Both the position numbers and the translations under genes were made by a program. The notes beneath the pieces are model-generated. The model searched no databases, was not told where the DNA came from, and saw only the letters and a program-made list of their open reading frames with translations. Positions 45,881-58,599 of a stretch of DNA of 64,000 nt are shown piece after piece. Source of the DNA: Heliocidaris tuberculata (Eukaryota; Echinodermata; Echinoidea; Camarodonta; Echinometridae); contig CM046851.1 in NCBI GenBank assembly GCA_025618425.1, forward strand, positions 5,952,561 through 6,016,560, written 5' to 3'. Positions within the stretch are counted from its first letter, which is position 1. Each line of letters begins with the position of its first letter.

Positions 45881-47082
45881 ATTGTGTGTGGAAAATAAAG
45901 ATTACTTGCCTTTGTAGATTTGCCGCACTGCAGTTTTCCTCGAGTTAATCTCCTGACGATGAACAGAGCACACTGTTCGAAACGCGTCGAGACAGATATA
46001 CTCCTTTACCGAAAGAATACCATAGTTCGGAAACTCTCTTTCAGAACTACTCTACAGAGGAATACAAACAGTTCTTTTCAGAACTACTCTCTCCAAACTT
46101 CTGTGACCTACTCAGAACTTTCCTGATCTCGATCACTCTTTCTTCCTTTTTCTTCTTTCCTCTTTCCATTTCACTTCATTTTTGGTGTACAAACACCGAA
46201 AACAAAAACCAAAAATAGTCTTGTGTAAGTGTTTAATTTCATTTCATTCCATTTCCATCTCTTTCCTTTCCTTTCACTTCTCCTAAATTCCTCTAAACGC
46301 CCCATAAGTGGGTTATTTTTTCACGAAAGAATATATCAACAGCCTTTTCACAAAGGCTCCCACATGGTGTTACCGAAAACCTTCAATTGTGAATACTCAC
46401 TCACCATGGAAACCTACAGAGAACATCTATTTTTGTTTAATGTATTTTTTTTTATTTTATTATTTGTTTGGGGGGGTGTCATCTATAATGTGTGAACGAA
46501 GCTATAATTGTTGTCTGTCTGAGAGACAAAGGAGCATGTGAGTACACGAAATCAAAGTGGAAATACAAGAAGGCTTGAAATAATTCAAAGTCGTAATCCT
46601 GGTCCAGATAGGCTCACACCGACCACTGGTTTGTAACCTCGAGGGATGAAACCTGAGCGACTAATTTTGCTGAAGGGCCGCTAGGGTTACCTGCCAGCCA
46701 CGTAAATGTATGCATAATGCGGCGTGGGATTGTCAAGCAACGGGCAAGCAACCCCACAAAGAGATCATTTGGGCATTATAAGGGCAATGGGCATGATGGA
46801 AAAAACACGATTTAGGAAGAGGATGACGCATGTAATGTGGAGATGAGGTTGTCGAAGTGTCCAAGGAGGTTAATTGAATGAGGTGTATGGTTCAAAAATA
46901 GTCAGTCCCATGAATAATTATCGCGGTTTGAGTAACAGTTGCGTAGCGTTGGTTCAGCCATTGATGGGTTACTGGCGCCACGGTGGGGATGGGGACATCG
47001 TTAGTACAATGGAGTAAGGGGAGGGTATGGAAAAACATGCCGTATCATATTTTTTTCACGTTGCGTTGCTCTTCTATTTTCA

Positions 47083-47115
<33 letters not shown>

Positions 47116-48131
47116 CTCTCTCTCTCCCTTCCTTTTTTCCCTTTATTTTTCTTGTCCTGTTTAATAGGGAAAGGGCATGTGTCCCCGTATCACCATTATT
47201 CCCTATACTAAAACGACTTTTAAAAGAGTACTGGCGCTTCAGTGTCGTCTTTAGTTAGAGTAATTATATCATGACAATATTCCCATATAAGCCAACGCCA
47301 ACCCATACTGTGTTCACTACTGCAAATAAAAGATTTCTGCAGCGTAAAATTTCATAGCTGTGGTCATATCTGTGTGGTACTATTCCGCGAATTATTTGTT
47401 TTGGTGATACAAATAACAAGCTTACTGGCTGGCAGATGGGGGCAAATGATCCAGTATCTTGACATAGCTTGTAGTTACGAAACTGCACATTACCTTTAAA
47501 AAGGATAAATCATAATCATACAGTTCTGTCTGGGCGAGATCGTGAAATGCCATTAGAAAAAATATATATATAGATAAATCGCAATCGTGTCGGATAAACA
47601 GGAGGGAAAATGGGGGAAATACAGTTGCTTGTCAACTGAGACCAGATACCTGTTGAGGCCAGCAGCACGGTCTAATAATCTCTTCTATCCTATGCAGTGT
47701 GGTGTCATTTGTTTTTCTGATAATCATCAATAAATATCTTTCCTTTTCAAGTACTTAAAATACTTTTTCTTAAAGTTTTTTTAAAGTTTTTTTTTTTTTT
47801 TTTTTTTGCCGTGAGGAAATATCATCTCCAAATTTGGGAAAAAATATATAAAACTGATAAATTCACATGGTGCGATTTTCTCCTATAGAAACACACATTT
47901 GCAGTTGATGTTTCCTTATGTTTGTGTATTATGAATGGTACTTACAAAAAATAAAATAAAAGAGGAAATAGCATACTTGACAAAAAATTATTTCTGAAAA
48001 TTTGATTTTGTTTTGTATTGTTTATCTTAACATTATCTGTTTATTTTATTGTTCTTGAGTGATAATTCTGTGTCAATTTTACAACTTCCATTGCTTTCAC
48101 AAGAGATTTTATTAAATGCATAGGGGGCGGG
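45881..48131. other. Non-coding stretch, no gene seen
   Basis: TTTCCTTT-like sequence at 46140-46290, (CT)n at 47083-47125, and a T run at 47788-47807. GACGATGAACAGAGCACACT followed by GTTCGAAACGCGTCGA near 45956-45992 resembles 3' regions of some retroelements, but I cannot assign it. Confidence 0.4.
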
Positions 48132-48145
48132 GTGAAACGGCCGTC

Positions 48146-48185
48146 AACCCCCCCCCCCCCATATGTATATAGTTATATATATATG

Positions 48186-48240
<55 letters not shown>
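48146..48240. repeat. C run and (TA)n microsatellite
   Basis: A C run at about 48148-48160, then TA-rich sequence to 48240. Confidence 0.93.
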
Positions 48241-48244
<4 letters not shown>

Positions 48245-48729
48245 CTGTATACCTTCTCCCCTTTCGAAGCTCCAAGAGGGCCTGCGGGATTCCTCGGGAA
48301 AATTAAAATTTAGTGTAAATCATGTACAAGAAATACATGAAAGGTATTTTCTTCCTTTTGTTGCGGTGTCTTACAGTGCTAAAATCGTCCATTTCTATAA
48401 AAAGAACGCAGACAACAAAAAAAAAATCACTCCGCAGATTAGGTTCTATATTGTAAACTCAATATAAGGATAGCATCTCCCTCCCTTGATTGATCATGTT
48501 GATCGGTCGAAGATATTCAGTCCACTCTTCAAACAAAGCTAAAATAAAACTGAATGAACAAGAACGTGTTCCACTTTAATACGAACGTGAGTGCGATTCA
48601 AGCAGAGCTGGAGGAATTCTATATACGGTATCAGTTACACGAACAATGCATAACCTGATAACTGGTGTACCACTATCGAGTGTTTTCAATTGTATTTATT
48701 TTTAACAGCTTCTCTGATGTTTGATACTT

Positions 48730-48798
48730 AATAATGATGATAGTAATAATAATGATAGTAATGGCAATGATGATAACAGTTATTAATAGTGATAATGA

Positions 48799-48873
<75 letters not shown>

Positions 48874-48975
48874 TAGTAGTAGTAGTAGTAATAATAATAA
48901 TAATAATGGCAATAATAGTAATGATAATGATGGTGATAATGATGATGATGATGATGATGATGATGATAATAATAA
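48730..48975. repeat. Compound (AGT)n/(AAT)n/(GAT)n microsatellite
   Basis: (AGT)n with one interruption at about 48800-48889, then AAT triplets, then GAT triplets to about 48970. Confidence 0.95.
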
Positions 48976-49056
48976 ACATGCCGGGTGTCAGGTACATGTA
49001 CAATATCAAACCAGGTTTTAATTATTTTGATGTCACACACTCCAGCTATTCATATT

Positions 49057-49263
49057 CTTGTTAGATTTACATGTATTGGTCTTCTTATTGCAGTTTTCAT
49101 ACTGTGCATGTCAATTATCCTTTAAGTTTTGTTTCTTAACGTGTTTCCTATGTGCAGTGTATTTTTCCGTTATCGTATTTTTTATCATTGTAAATCAGAC
49201 ACAATTCAGCCATTTGGTTGCGAAGTTTGATAATAAATAAAACCATTTCAATCAATCAATCAA
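49057..49263 (+). repeat. Possible LINE 3' UTR with (CAAT)n tail
   Basis: AATAAATAAAACC is followed by three to four CAAT units at 49229-49264. This matches the simple-repeat tails of CR1-like LINEs. No coding region is attached. Confidence 0.35.
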
Positions 49264-49373
49264 TGTTACAAAAACAAAAACACACACTCACAAAAAAAAA
49301 AAAATAATAATAATAATAACGTTCGAATATGTGTCAGCGTAATCATAATCATACATGACCTTCCTACGGAACT

Positions 49374-49511
49374 GGGGAGCGTTTCATCAAGTGTTTTGTC
49401 AGTGATTTTTACCTACAAATTTGCTCTCATCCAATCAGATGCAAGGATTTCAGTAGCTTATAACAGTTGTCGGTAAAAATCACTTACAAAATACTTGATG
49501 AAACGCTCCCC
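49374..49511. mobile_element. Short MITE with ~43-bp TIRs
   Basis: It starts GGGGAGCGTTTCATCAAGTG and ends with its near-perfect complement; arms continue through TTTTGTnAGTGATTTTTACC. The 138-bp element has only about 50 bp of unique centre (CTCATCCAATCAGATGCAAG). No clear target duplication. Confidence 0.78.
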
Positions 49512-50369
49512 TGATTGTTCCCTGTATTAAGCCTATGTGAATTAGATCATTTAGTAGTTATCGGGTTATTAGCTGCTCAAAGCTGTTAGAAGAAAATGGC
49601 GAATAGAGTGATTTCATCAGATAATTTCAAAAGATATGGTGCTCCTTTCGAATTCAGTTCTTACTTTCATATCGCAGTAACTCCACCAAACCATATCGAA
49701 ACCGACCTCTGTTTGGCCATTTGCGGGTAATGTAGTCTTTGGTTTGGTCTGTTGTCGGTCTTGTTGCTGACTTGTCAATTGTTACTAATACACTGTTTTT
49801 TGAAATATAGTTGGCACTTCTAATGATGCGCATTGAAGTTAGTAAAAACTATTTTAAACAATGAACACCTGATGTTTAGTCCTTTTCATTCCGTCCACGT
49901 GGATTAATAATTATTTCAGTGATTAAACCTACTAAATGAGCGGTGGATCCAATATTATGTGTTCGGGGGGGGGGGGGGGACAAATATGTGTCCAGGCAAC
50001 CAGATTCACGGATTGGACAAAGTAAACCACTGTGAAAATTATGGAAAACGCAGTTTATATACTGCACAGATTATTTAATCCCTTAACTGGATTATAGAGG
50101 GAACACGTTAACGAACTGGACAAGCCATAGTCTGTATTCGAGAAATGTTATTATACTGAGCTTGTCTGAACTGTGCCAGATTATAATCTGAAGTAAATAT
50201 TCTAGCTCCCATCCGCTAATCTCATATGGGGGTCTAAAAATCAGTAACACAAAATGCTAGGGTTGTTTAATAGTTTAGTTGAAAATCTTAATTTAAAAAA
50301 ATAAATTACAAGATTTTATGTAGTATAGGCCTACTGTGTTCTTTATTACTTGCTAAGCCATCTTATGTA
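49512..50369. other. Non-coding stretch, nothing certain
   Basis: A fragment related to the 5062-5142 element (CCCTGTATTAAGCCTATG) is at about 49518-49537. A G run is at 49966-49979. Confidence 0.4.
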
Positions 50370-52387
50370 TTCTCAGTGACGAACAAAAGCGAATTGAACG
50401 ATCCTTAAACGATGGTACGTTCCAGAAAGCTTTTACAGAGCTAGATTTTTATATAAAAACTGAGGAAGTTATAAGTTGCATCAGAAAATCAGAAAGAAAA
50501 TAATCACCATTTAATAACTCTATACTAAATGAAATGTAGAAAGTAGGGCAATATTTTTTCTCCCCTTTGCTTGCAAAACTCCATAACCTTATTCTTACAA
50601 GTGGATATTTTCCCGATAGTTGGTCAGTTGGACTGATTAAACCCCTACTGAATAAATGTCCAGCAAACGACCTTTCGAACTACAGAGAGATTTTCCTATC
50701 TATTCCTTTGGACAAATTATTCTGTTCTGTTCTAAATCAACGATTGATGAAATTCATAGAAGCCAAATAGATGTATGAAACAAACCAAATTGCATTAGGA
50801 GTTATTTTAGGACATCGGATCACATTTTCGTTTTAGAAACGATTGCAGAAAAATTGAACATAACCAGAATTGTAGCAAGGACGGGCTATAATATTGTTTT
50901 GTCGATCTTAAAAAAAACTTTTGATAGTGTATGGATAGAAAGCCTTTTGTATAAATTATCAAATGGGTATTAAAGTTTTACAATTTTATAAATAATTATA
51001 TTCAAAGTGTAATCTATGTATAAAATTTAATGAGGGGTTGACTTTCAGTACAAATATTGGAGTTAAACAGAGTTGTGTATCAGTCCTACTATCTTGAAGA
51101 TATTCCTGAATGATATTCCCCATATTTATGATGGATAGAAAAGCAATCCTGTACAGTTGAATGAAAGAATCCTTAATTGCATTTTGTATGCAGACGATAT
51201 TGTCCTTTTTCAACTTCCAAAAAAGGAATGGAACATTGTGTGGACCAACTGAATGAGTACTGCAAGCAATAGAAGCTGGAAATTAATCATTCTAAAACCA
51301 ACATTATGGTATGTAATAATTCAAGGAATATAATAACTTTTTGGGATAAATTGGCATATTCTTGAGAATGTAAAAGAATTCAAATACATGTATCTCGGGA
51401 TTGTAGTATGCAGTAATGGTTTGTTTAAGAAAGCTACAAAACGTTTAGCTGATTAAGTAAGAAAAGCCCTTTTTAAATCATACAAATCATTTGGCAAATA
51501 TATTCCTAACATCAAAAATTGCTACACGCTGCTTTAATAGTATGACCAAACCCATTTTATTATACGGATCGGAGATATTGGGTAGTACAATGGTCTGCAG
51601 CAAGCTCTTCTGAGAAAAAGCAAACGAAACAAAACTATATTTCAAACCGAATTTCGAAAAGATCCATCTTCAATAGTGTAAACATATGCTTGGCATAATT
51701 CGCACAAGTAATAATATCGGCGTTATTGCTGAACTTGGAAGATATCCTCTTATCATTGAGGTTTTAACTAACACTCATAAGTAAGAAAAAATAAGAAAAA
51801 AAAAACGGCTATATGAAATCAAAGACAATTGCAGGTTGAGAAACATAACAAATATTTTATATACTGTACACATTTGTAAGGATATTGAAATGTGTGAACC
51901 AGATAATGTACAAATGACGCAAAATGACTTCGTCTCCCACTGTGATGATATGCTACAAGATATATTTAATAAGGAAATAAAAATTGACCTTTTCCATGAT
52001 AAAAAGACAATGGAGAGGGTAACAAATTGCGGACATATGATTATTCAAAACTTCCATCAAAGAAGAAAAACATCTAAAAATTCTTACTGATAGATTAAGA
52101 CAAAACATCTGCAAACTTCGCATAAGCTCATATAACCTACCGATTAAAAAAGAAAGATATCATCGCCCTCACAGCGAATATGCATTTTTGTGAAGAATGT
52201 AGTATGAAGACAGTAGGAGACGCGTTACAATATGTCATACAATGAGAGAAATTTAGAATAAGAAGAGAACTGTTTTGATGAGCACTCAATCATAACTTTG
52301 AAAATATAAACAGTTTGGAAGAAGGTGCTATCATAGAAGGACTTGATCAAAGTGGTAACCTTTAAAGTGTTTATTATTAGGCATATA

Positions 52388-52425
<38 letters not shown>

Positions 52426-52680
52426 ATTCTTTTAGTGGTTCTTTGTCTCATCACCTTACACTACTTGTACATAATCTGATAATATATATTTCATGAAAGA
52501 GCATGTCTAGTTGATCAATTATGAGTATTTTGTTTTTGTTTATGTTTTGAATGCTATACTCACGATATATTGTTCTGTTTTTGTCATGTGTTACTCTTAT
52601 TAATTGTTCTGATTATTGATGTTATATCCAAACAAAATATTGAAGGATGTGTCATTGAAGTTCAATGAATAAATAATCTC
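50370..52680 (+). pseudogene. Non-LTR retrotransposon (LINE) RT remnant
   Basis: Conceptual translation shows LINE reverse transcriptase blocks in order. These are ELDFYIKTEEVISCIRK-like sequence near 50440, LHNLILTSGYFPDSWSVGLI and SNYREIFLSIPLDKLF at 50580-50720, the catalytic LYADDIVLF at about 51184-51210, then KTNIMV and a FKYMYLGIVVCSNG-like block (51370-51420). Further on, a C-terminal CEEC...Y zinc-knuckle-like stretch lies near 52190. Many stops and frameshifts break it (for example stops around 50538 and 50768), and the endonuclease part is missing, so it is 5'-truncated and dead. The tail ends near AATAAATAATC at about 52667-52678; a TA tract lies at 52383-52425. Confidence 0.85.
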
Positions 52681-52732
52681 TTTTTTCGCAGTTGTCTTCT
52701 GTGCTGCGTTTGTTAAAACATGGTTATTTATT

Positions 52733-52996
52733 AGGGTAGCTTAGTGGCGCATAAAGACGCAAGGAGGAAAATTGCTAGTTTTGTTTTTGCTTCTAAAAAT
52801 AGAATCAGAAAAATCTGAATAAAAGTTTTCATACTATTTTGTTTTAAAAAAATTCCAAAGAGTTAAATACTGTTTTATCTTCCTACTATTTTGGTTCTGC
52901 CTCTATAGAATAAAATTTTGATTTTGAATAACTTTGACATAATGCGTCTTTCCCGCGTTCTTACGCGCCTCGACGTTTCGCTATTAAAGCTACCTT
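52733..52996. mobile_element. MITE-like element, imperfect TIRs
   Basis: The left end AGGGTAGCTTAGTGGCGCAT pairs imperfectly with the right end (complement AAGGTAGCTTTAATAGCG). AAGACGCA also recurs inverted inside. No coding content. Confidence 0.45.
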
Positions 52997-54117
52997 ACTG
53001 ATGCATGAAAATGAACAAGAAATAACAGGACGGAAATATGATATATGCGACGACAAGAACTATAATATCATACTACAACAAACACATGACATTGCTCTAA
53101 AGGAATTTTCCTCTGTATGATGGTTTAAACGTTATGAATGATGAGCAAGCATCATATTTGAAATATATACAGTGGAAAAAAAAATCAAAATTGATGGCAA
53201 TAATTTCTTGAAATGATAGATCAGCCATGCTAAAGCCGGGGTAAATTGAGCACCAGGAGTGTCAAGTCTGACTGACATATGTGCTATACAATAACCTACT
53301 ATTATTATTTTTTTTTTTAATATTATGAAAATGCGTTGATATTGCTATGAAAGATACATTAACTAACAGTAAATCAATACTCAGATTATGGAAAATTAAT
53401 AACTATCTTCATTGATTAATGTGTGTGCGCTAATTTCGTTATGTAGCTTCTTTCTATAACGCAGAAGATTTTGATGATTTAGCTAGTCTTCACTCATATC
53501 AGTACATGCGATTAGACTGCAAATACTACATCATGCATGGTGATTCGTGAAAAATTTCTACCTTTTTTCGGCCCAAAACCCGTGGGAAGCTAGGGTGTTT
53601 GTCATAATATGTCTAGTTCCCACAACGCGTTTTCTGTGTGTCGTCGTCATGGTCCTGAAGACGATTGGGTTTTGAAGTGTAGATTTATTGCAAAAGAGTA
53701 TATGGCGGGTTCTCTGCCAGTATTCTTCTTTACATTTCCCTAATGATTTGCATTGTCGTCTTTGGTGAAATATTATGGATTACTGCTAATAGCTCTTGCA
53801 GGAATACACTTTGCTTTATGAAAAGGGGGGAAAAGAAAACACAAACAAAGAAAACCTACCCGGATAAAAAGAAATGATAGCCAGATGTATTTTTTTTTTC
53901 CATTTTACAAGATTATTAGATATTGCAATGAGTACTTTAACCAGGGCTGTGCGAAAACAAAGGAAAAAAACAATTTTTAAAGATAATTATTCATGTAAGC
54001 GTGAGTTATCAATAAATGAACGCGCCGTGGAGTTTTTTATTTTTTTTATTTGTTTTTTAATGTAAAATAAGTCCACAGATTACCTGAGTATCAAAGATTC
54101 AACACAACCTATAATTT
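52997..54117. other. Non-coding stretch, nothing recognised
   Basis: AT-rich, no supportable frame or repeat. Confidence 0.4.
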
Positions 54118-54230
54118 ATTCAAGGGAAATCCATTCCTCATATAAAATTGATCTGAAAGAAAGCAGAAAAGTCAGACAAAACAATAAGAACATTTTGGAT
54201 CTTTGAAAGTTGTAATAACAAAACGTGTTT
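54118..54230. repeat. Half copy of AGGGnAATCC foldback family
   Basis: AAGGGAAATCCATTCCTC, then GAAAGAAAGCAGAAAAGTCAG and GATCTTTGAAAGTTGTAATA, in the same order as the left arm of 10780-11363. No right arm found. Confidence 0.5.
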
Positions 54231-54355
54231 ATATAAGCATTTCAAATTGGGCAGAAAAGTGACGGCCTTGTAATGTAGTGGCAAACAAGTATCCCAATTT
54301 TTCAGACAAACAAAACTACAATAATATCCTATTTAACTTTACCACTCGAAATATT

Positions 54356-54573
54356 TTTAGTAGTTTGTGTGTTTATTTATTTATTTATTATTATTATTAT
54401 TATTTTATTTATTTATTTTTTATTTTTTTTTTTTTAGTTTGAGGACGTATAACAATATGATCTTCAAAATATATTTTGAGCACAGACACCAGACACTAAA
54501 GTAAATGCGGTTAAGAGAAAACTGGGCGTTATCATCTTGTCATACAGCTTTTATCAATTTTATAAGCAATAAT

Positions 54574-54613
<40 letters not shown>
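54356..54613. repeat. ATTT/ATT-rich and (TA)n simple sequence
   Basis: ATTT and ATT repeats with T runs at 54374-54435 and a TA tract at 54576-54613. Confidence 0.85.
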
Positions 54614-54616
<3 letters not shown>

Positions 54617-54948
54617 AAAATATGAGGTTATTGGTTTGGTCCTGCATCGCCGGCTTATAAATGTTCCTAGATTTCGTAAAAAGAATTAAAAATTCGTCAT
54701 TATAAAAAAAACTAAGGATACTTTTATAGAAGTGCAATCATTGATTTGAAAAGGGTACCCTAGGTAAACCACAATGCCGAGTAGCGACTTTTAAGGCTCC
54801 TTGTGATGTAATAATGTGTGGTACATCATGTACGGTGGCCATTACACTATTTGCTAACGGATGTGGGTAACCATTAGAAAATCGATACCACACCAATAAT
54901 GAGGTAGCAATAGTTTACATGCCCACTGAGTATGTCATGAGCATTGGC

Positions 54949-55083
54949 ATAACCGGACTTGCTGGAGTAGGGGAGGGGTAATGTATTGACCCCTTAGTTC
55001 GGTGGATGACCTTTTCATAGGGGATGAACAGGGGGCCTGTCTCCCTTGCCCCCCCCCCCCCCTCCCCTAGTTACGCCTATGGC
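54949..55083. mobile_element. Short G/C-tract MITE, imperfect TIRs
   Basis: Left GCATTGGCATAACCGGAC pairs imperfectly with right (complement GCCATAGGCGTAACTAGG). The body holds GGGGAGGGG and a C run. Confidence 0.5.
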
Positions 55084-56341
55084 CATAAGACAATAAAATC
55101 ATACAGAAGCCAGGACCCATGTGCAAATAGCCAAAGCGCAAACTGAGGAGGTGTATCGCTGGCGGTTAAGGGGTTAATGGAGAGAGATCCAATGGTTTTC
55201 AAAAATGGGTAATTGAGTTTCTTGGTCGTTGCATGAAGTGGAACTACTCGGACGACATGAATAAAAAGATAAGGTCGGAAATGAGAAAGGAAACGGCGTG
55301 AGAAAGAGAAATAAATTTTACCAAATGAAGTAATATCCTTTAAAAAAGTAAACTAAAAGAACATCAAAATGGTCCTACATAAAGAAGAACATAAAGAGGA
55401 AAAGAATCAACAATTACATTTTCAATGAATTGTTTACAATAGCATCATAGTTTGTATAATGTAAATACATACCTTAAATCCGCATTACGTCTATCTTCTA
55501 TAGACTCATTCTTACAGGTCCAAATAAAATACACTAATTACAAAGTTTCATCATGAATTTCATAAAAGTGCGTCTTCCATTCGAAATATCTCGTTGGTCC
55601 AAAACCAAATCGATGATCAATTTAAAGGCATTGCAAGCATCTTTATTCCTCACTGGACAGTTTTTGTTTGTTTGTTTGTTGTTTTTTTTTCAATGTTCGG
55701 AAATCGCGAACTACGCCATTGAATTTTGCATGGATTATGAAAATAACCTTAGCTACGATATGAAATTTGGATGTGATATATATAAGTTCAAGAACAATTA
55801 GATCTTCCTTAAAGGCGCAGCAATGACACGAGGTTTTATCGGGTAGACAATACGCAGTGTGATCAACATGTATATATATATATATATATTTCCGAAAATA
55901 AAGATATTACAGAGTGAAATGTTGGATAATGTTAAGCCCGACTAGCCTGAGGTGTCACACAGGATTGAATGGAAATCTAAGATTTAGTCTTATAATTGTT
56001 TCACCCTTTGTCTTTAGTACCCAGTCACACCGACTAGCGTGAAACCAGGCGCGGTATTCAAATCAAAACGTGCATTAAGTTTGCATTTTACTTGGCATTT
56101 CGCTTGGCTAAGTAAACTGGCTTAACTCGTATTCAGATCAAGCACTTTACTTTAGCCGACTTAAGGCAAAATACTTATTGATATATATTGTGACGTCACA
56201 TATCCTGTCCAAAATCATGCGCAACAAATGCGTCACAGTAGATGTGCGCTTACATTGTTTGCTTGTGCGCAGCTTATACTGCTCCGCGTAATTACATGAA
56301 AGCCATGTACCTACCTTATCAAATTACCTTTTTCAAATAGA
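55084..56341. other. Non-coding stretch, possible dispersed repeat at end
   Basis: The 55553-55801 frame is AT-driven and unsupported. At about 56050-56180, GTATTCAAATC and GTATTCAGATC with repeated ACTTAGC/TTAAG-like words suggest a dispersed repeat whose ends I cannot fix. Confidence 0.35.
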
Positions 56342-56654
56342 GTTCATTTGTCGAAATTTCGTTGCTCGAATCATAAACTTCCTGTTGAAACTGGTAGATA
56401 TGTTAATATTGCAAGAACAGATTTGTACGTTGTGTAGGCAAAATAAGATTGGGGATGAATTTCATTATATTTTTGAATGCTCGGCAACAGATGCTATGAG
56501 AAAGAGATTTGTAAAACCGTGCTTCCGAAACAGACCAAGTTCATTGAAAATGGAGCAATTGTTTAATTCTAAAGATATGAAGGTTTTAACTAATCTAGCG
56601 AAATTCTGTCAGGGGATAATGTCCCTCCATGCTCAGATATTGTACAATATATAA
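56342..56654 (+). pseudogene. LINE ORF C-terminus, frameshifted
   Basis: HKLPVETGRYVNIA is read in one frame to about 56413; then QICTLCRQNKIGDEFHYIFE and the following Cys lie in another frame, forming a CX2C...H...C knuckle. The frame continues MRKRFVKPCF...RPSSLKMEQLF to TAA at 56652-56654. This is the standard C-terminal region of CR1/L2-like LINE ORF2 proteins. All upstream RT and endonuclease parts are absent. It is followed by two tandem copies of its 3' UTR. Confidence 0.8.
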
Positions 56655-56716
56655 TATTCAAATATGTTTATACAATGTATATACTGATAGGTGCACCTAC
56701 TATATTTTGGGTTGTT

Positions 56717-57100
56717 TTGTTGTAGTTTAGCTTTGTGTCATTGCTTCTTACACTTTTATTTAATTAATTTTATACATATACATTGTTTGTTATAGCCAGG
56801 CAATATTCTAGTTTCCATTACACCCACGTTACGGAATAAGTGTCTGTGCAAATCAGTGCATAATATTGTACGCTTGTTGTAGTTGTGTGTTTGGGGGGGG
56901 GGGGGTTTGGTGTTTGTTTGTTTTGTTTTGTTTTTTTTTTACGCAGACATACTGTAAATATTGTATATATTTGTATATAGTTGCTCTTGTGTATACAAAC
57001 TGATTGTGAATTATTGTTTCTCCAATACCCTGGAAGGGGTGACATGGGAAATAAAATCATTGTCATTGTCATTGTCATTGTCATTGTCATTGTCATTGTT
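56717..57100 (+). repeat. LINE 3' UTR, copy 1, with (CATTGT)n tail
   Basis: TTGTTGTAGTTTAGC... through GGGGTGACATGGGAAATAAA to about seven TCATTG units. A variable G/T homopolymer tract lies at about 56892-56940. Confidence 0.85.
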
Positions 57101-57101
57101 G

Positions 57102-57480
57102 TTGTTGTAGTTTAGCTTTGTTTCATTGCTTCTTACACTTTTATTTAATTAATTTTATACATGTACATTGTTTGTTATAGCCAGGCAATATTCTAGTTTC
57201 CATTACACCCACGTTACGGAATAAGTGTCTGTGCAAATCAGTGCATAATATTGTACGCTTGTTGTAGTTGTGTGTTTTTTTTTTGTTTTTGTTTTTGTTT
57301 TTTTTTTGGTGGGTTTTTTTTTACGCAGACATACTGTAAATATTGTATATATTTGTATATAGTTGTTCTTGTGTATACAAACTGATTGTGAATTATTGTT
57401 TCTCCAATACCCTGGAAGGGGTGACATGGGAAATAAAATCATTGTCATTGTCAATCATTGTCATTGTCATTGTCATTGCC
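57102..57480 (+). repeat. LINE 3' UTR, copy 2 (head-to-tail)
   Basis: The same sequence repeats 385 bp downstream and is nearly identical except in the homopolymer tract (57277-57322). It ends in its own AATAAAATCATTGTCATTG tail. Copy 2 has no coding region of its own. Confidence 0.85.
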
Positions 57481-58599
57481 AATCAAGTATTGGCTTAGGA
57501 CGTTCATCAGTTATGTTTGTGCGCACCTCAGCTGCGCATCCTGGCTGGTTGTGTTACGTCATCACAACACCGGGAGAGTATTGCGCGCAGTTAAGACAAT
57601 GGATACGCACATTAAACACAATGCTTAACAATGGGTTCGCAAGTGTGCGCAGTAACAAGAACCCGGTAAAAACAGATGAAATCAGTAATTCTGTACCTGT
57701 GAAAAATATATATAACAAATATTAACTAGCGTGAGCTGAAAGATAACATTCGATGCCCCCTCATGAATTTTCTATAGGCAAAGTTAGTCGTATAGGAAAA
57801 ATGAAAGGTAGACATGGTAGATGTAATTTGGAATTCATAGTCATGGTCATCTACCTCCCATTTTAGTTATTCCTTAAGCACAAAAAGAGAGCTGGAGAAA
57901 GAAAGTCAAATAATATGCCCAAGAATCATTTGTCTATGCCATATGATTATCTAATGATCATTATCCCTACAGTCAAAGACATGAGCAAATAGAATAATGA
58001 ATAAAATGTCACTCAAAACGACTTACAATTTCCTTCTTTTTTATACACTGGTTCGAAAGTGTGCGTAAAATATAGACAGACAAAGCTTATGTCGTTACCG
58101 TGATTATTATGTTTGAAATACTAGTAGTCGTTAACAGGTGCGCAAAAGTATGGGTGCCTTACTTTTTTTTTCCTGGGGAGGGGGGAGGGGGCAAACACTC
58201 TGAGGTGCCCCACCTCACAAGAATATCGGTCCACTTCGCACGCTTGCTACCTGCTTACAGCTCTACCCCCCCCCCCCCCCCCGACCATGCAAGCACATCC
58301 CCGCACCGCCTTTTCTTCTATATTCCGATATATTTTCAAAGTGCGAGGTTTAGAATTTTTCATTTAAAAAAATGGAATAATTGAAGCACTGTAATCATCC
58401 ATTGTTTTTCAATATCCCTCCTTACACCTGAAATAGGGTTATTTTGTTTTTATATTTTGTGTAAAAAATTTTAAACACTTTTTGGTATACCGGCACCTCA
58501 CTGCCCGAATATGAGGATATTCAGGCTACTCGCTACCAAAATATGAGGATTTTCGGGAACCTTGCAAAATTATTTATTATAAAAATGGGGGGGGGGGGG
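57481..58599. other. Non-coding stretch with G/C runs
   Basis: GCGC-rich words around 57510-57660 (TTGTGCGCACC, ATTGCGCGCAG, GTGTGCGCAG), and a C run at 58267-58282. A G run (58588-58599) adjoins the satellite. No gene seen. Confidence 0.4.

Noticed and set aside
45950..46020. Penelope-like or other retroelement 3' motif (GACGA...CACTGTTCGAAACGCGTC)
   Set aside because: The resemblance is from memory only and no coding domain lies nearby, so it was not annotated as an element.
56818..57454. Pair of similar - strand frames
   Set aside because: They are antisense readings of the duplicated LINE 3' UTR and its (CATTGT)n tail.
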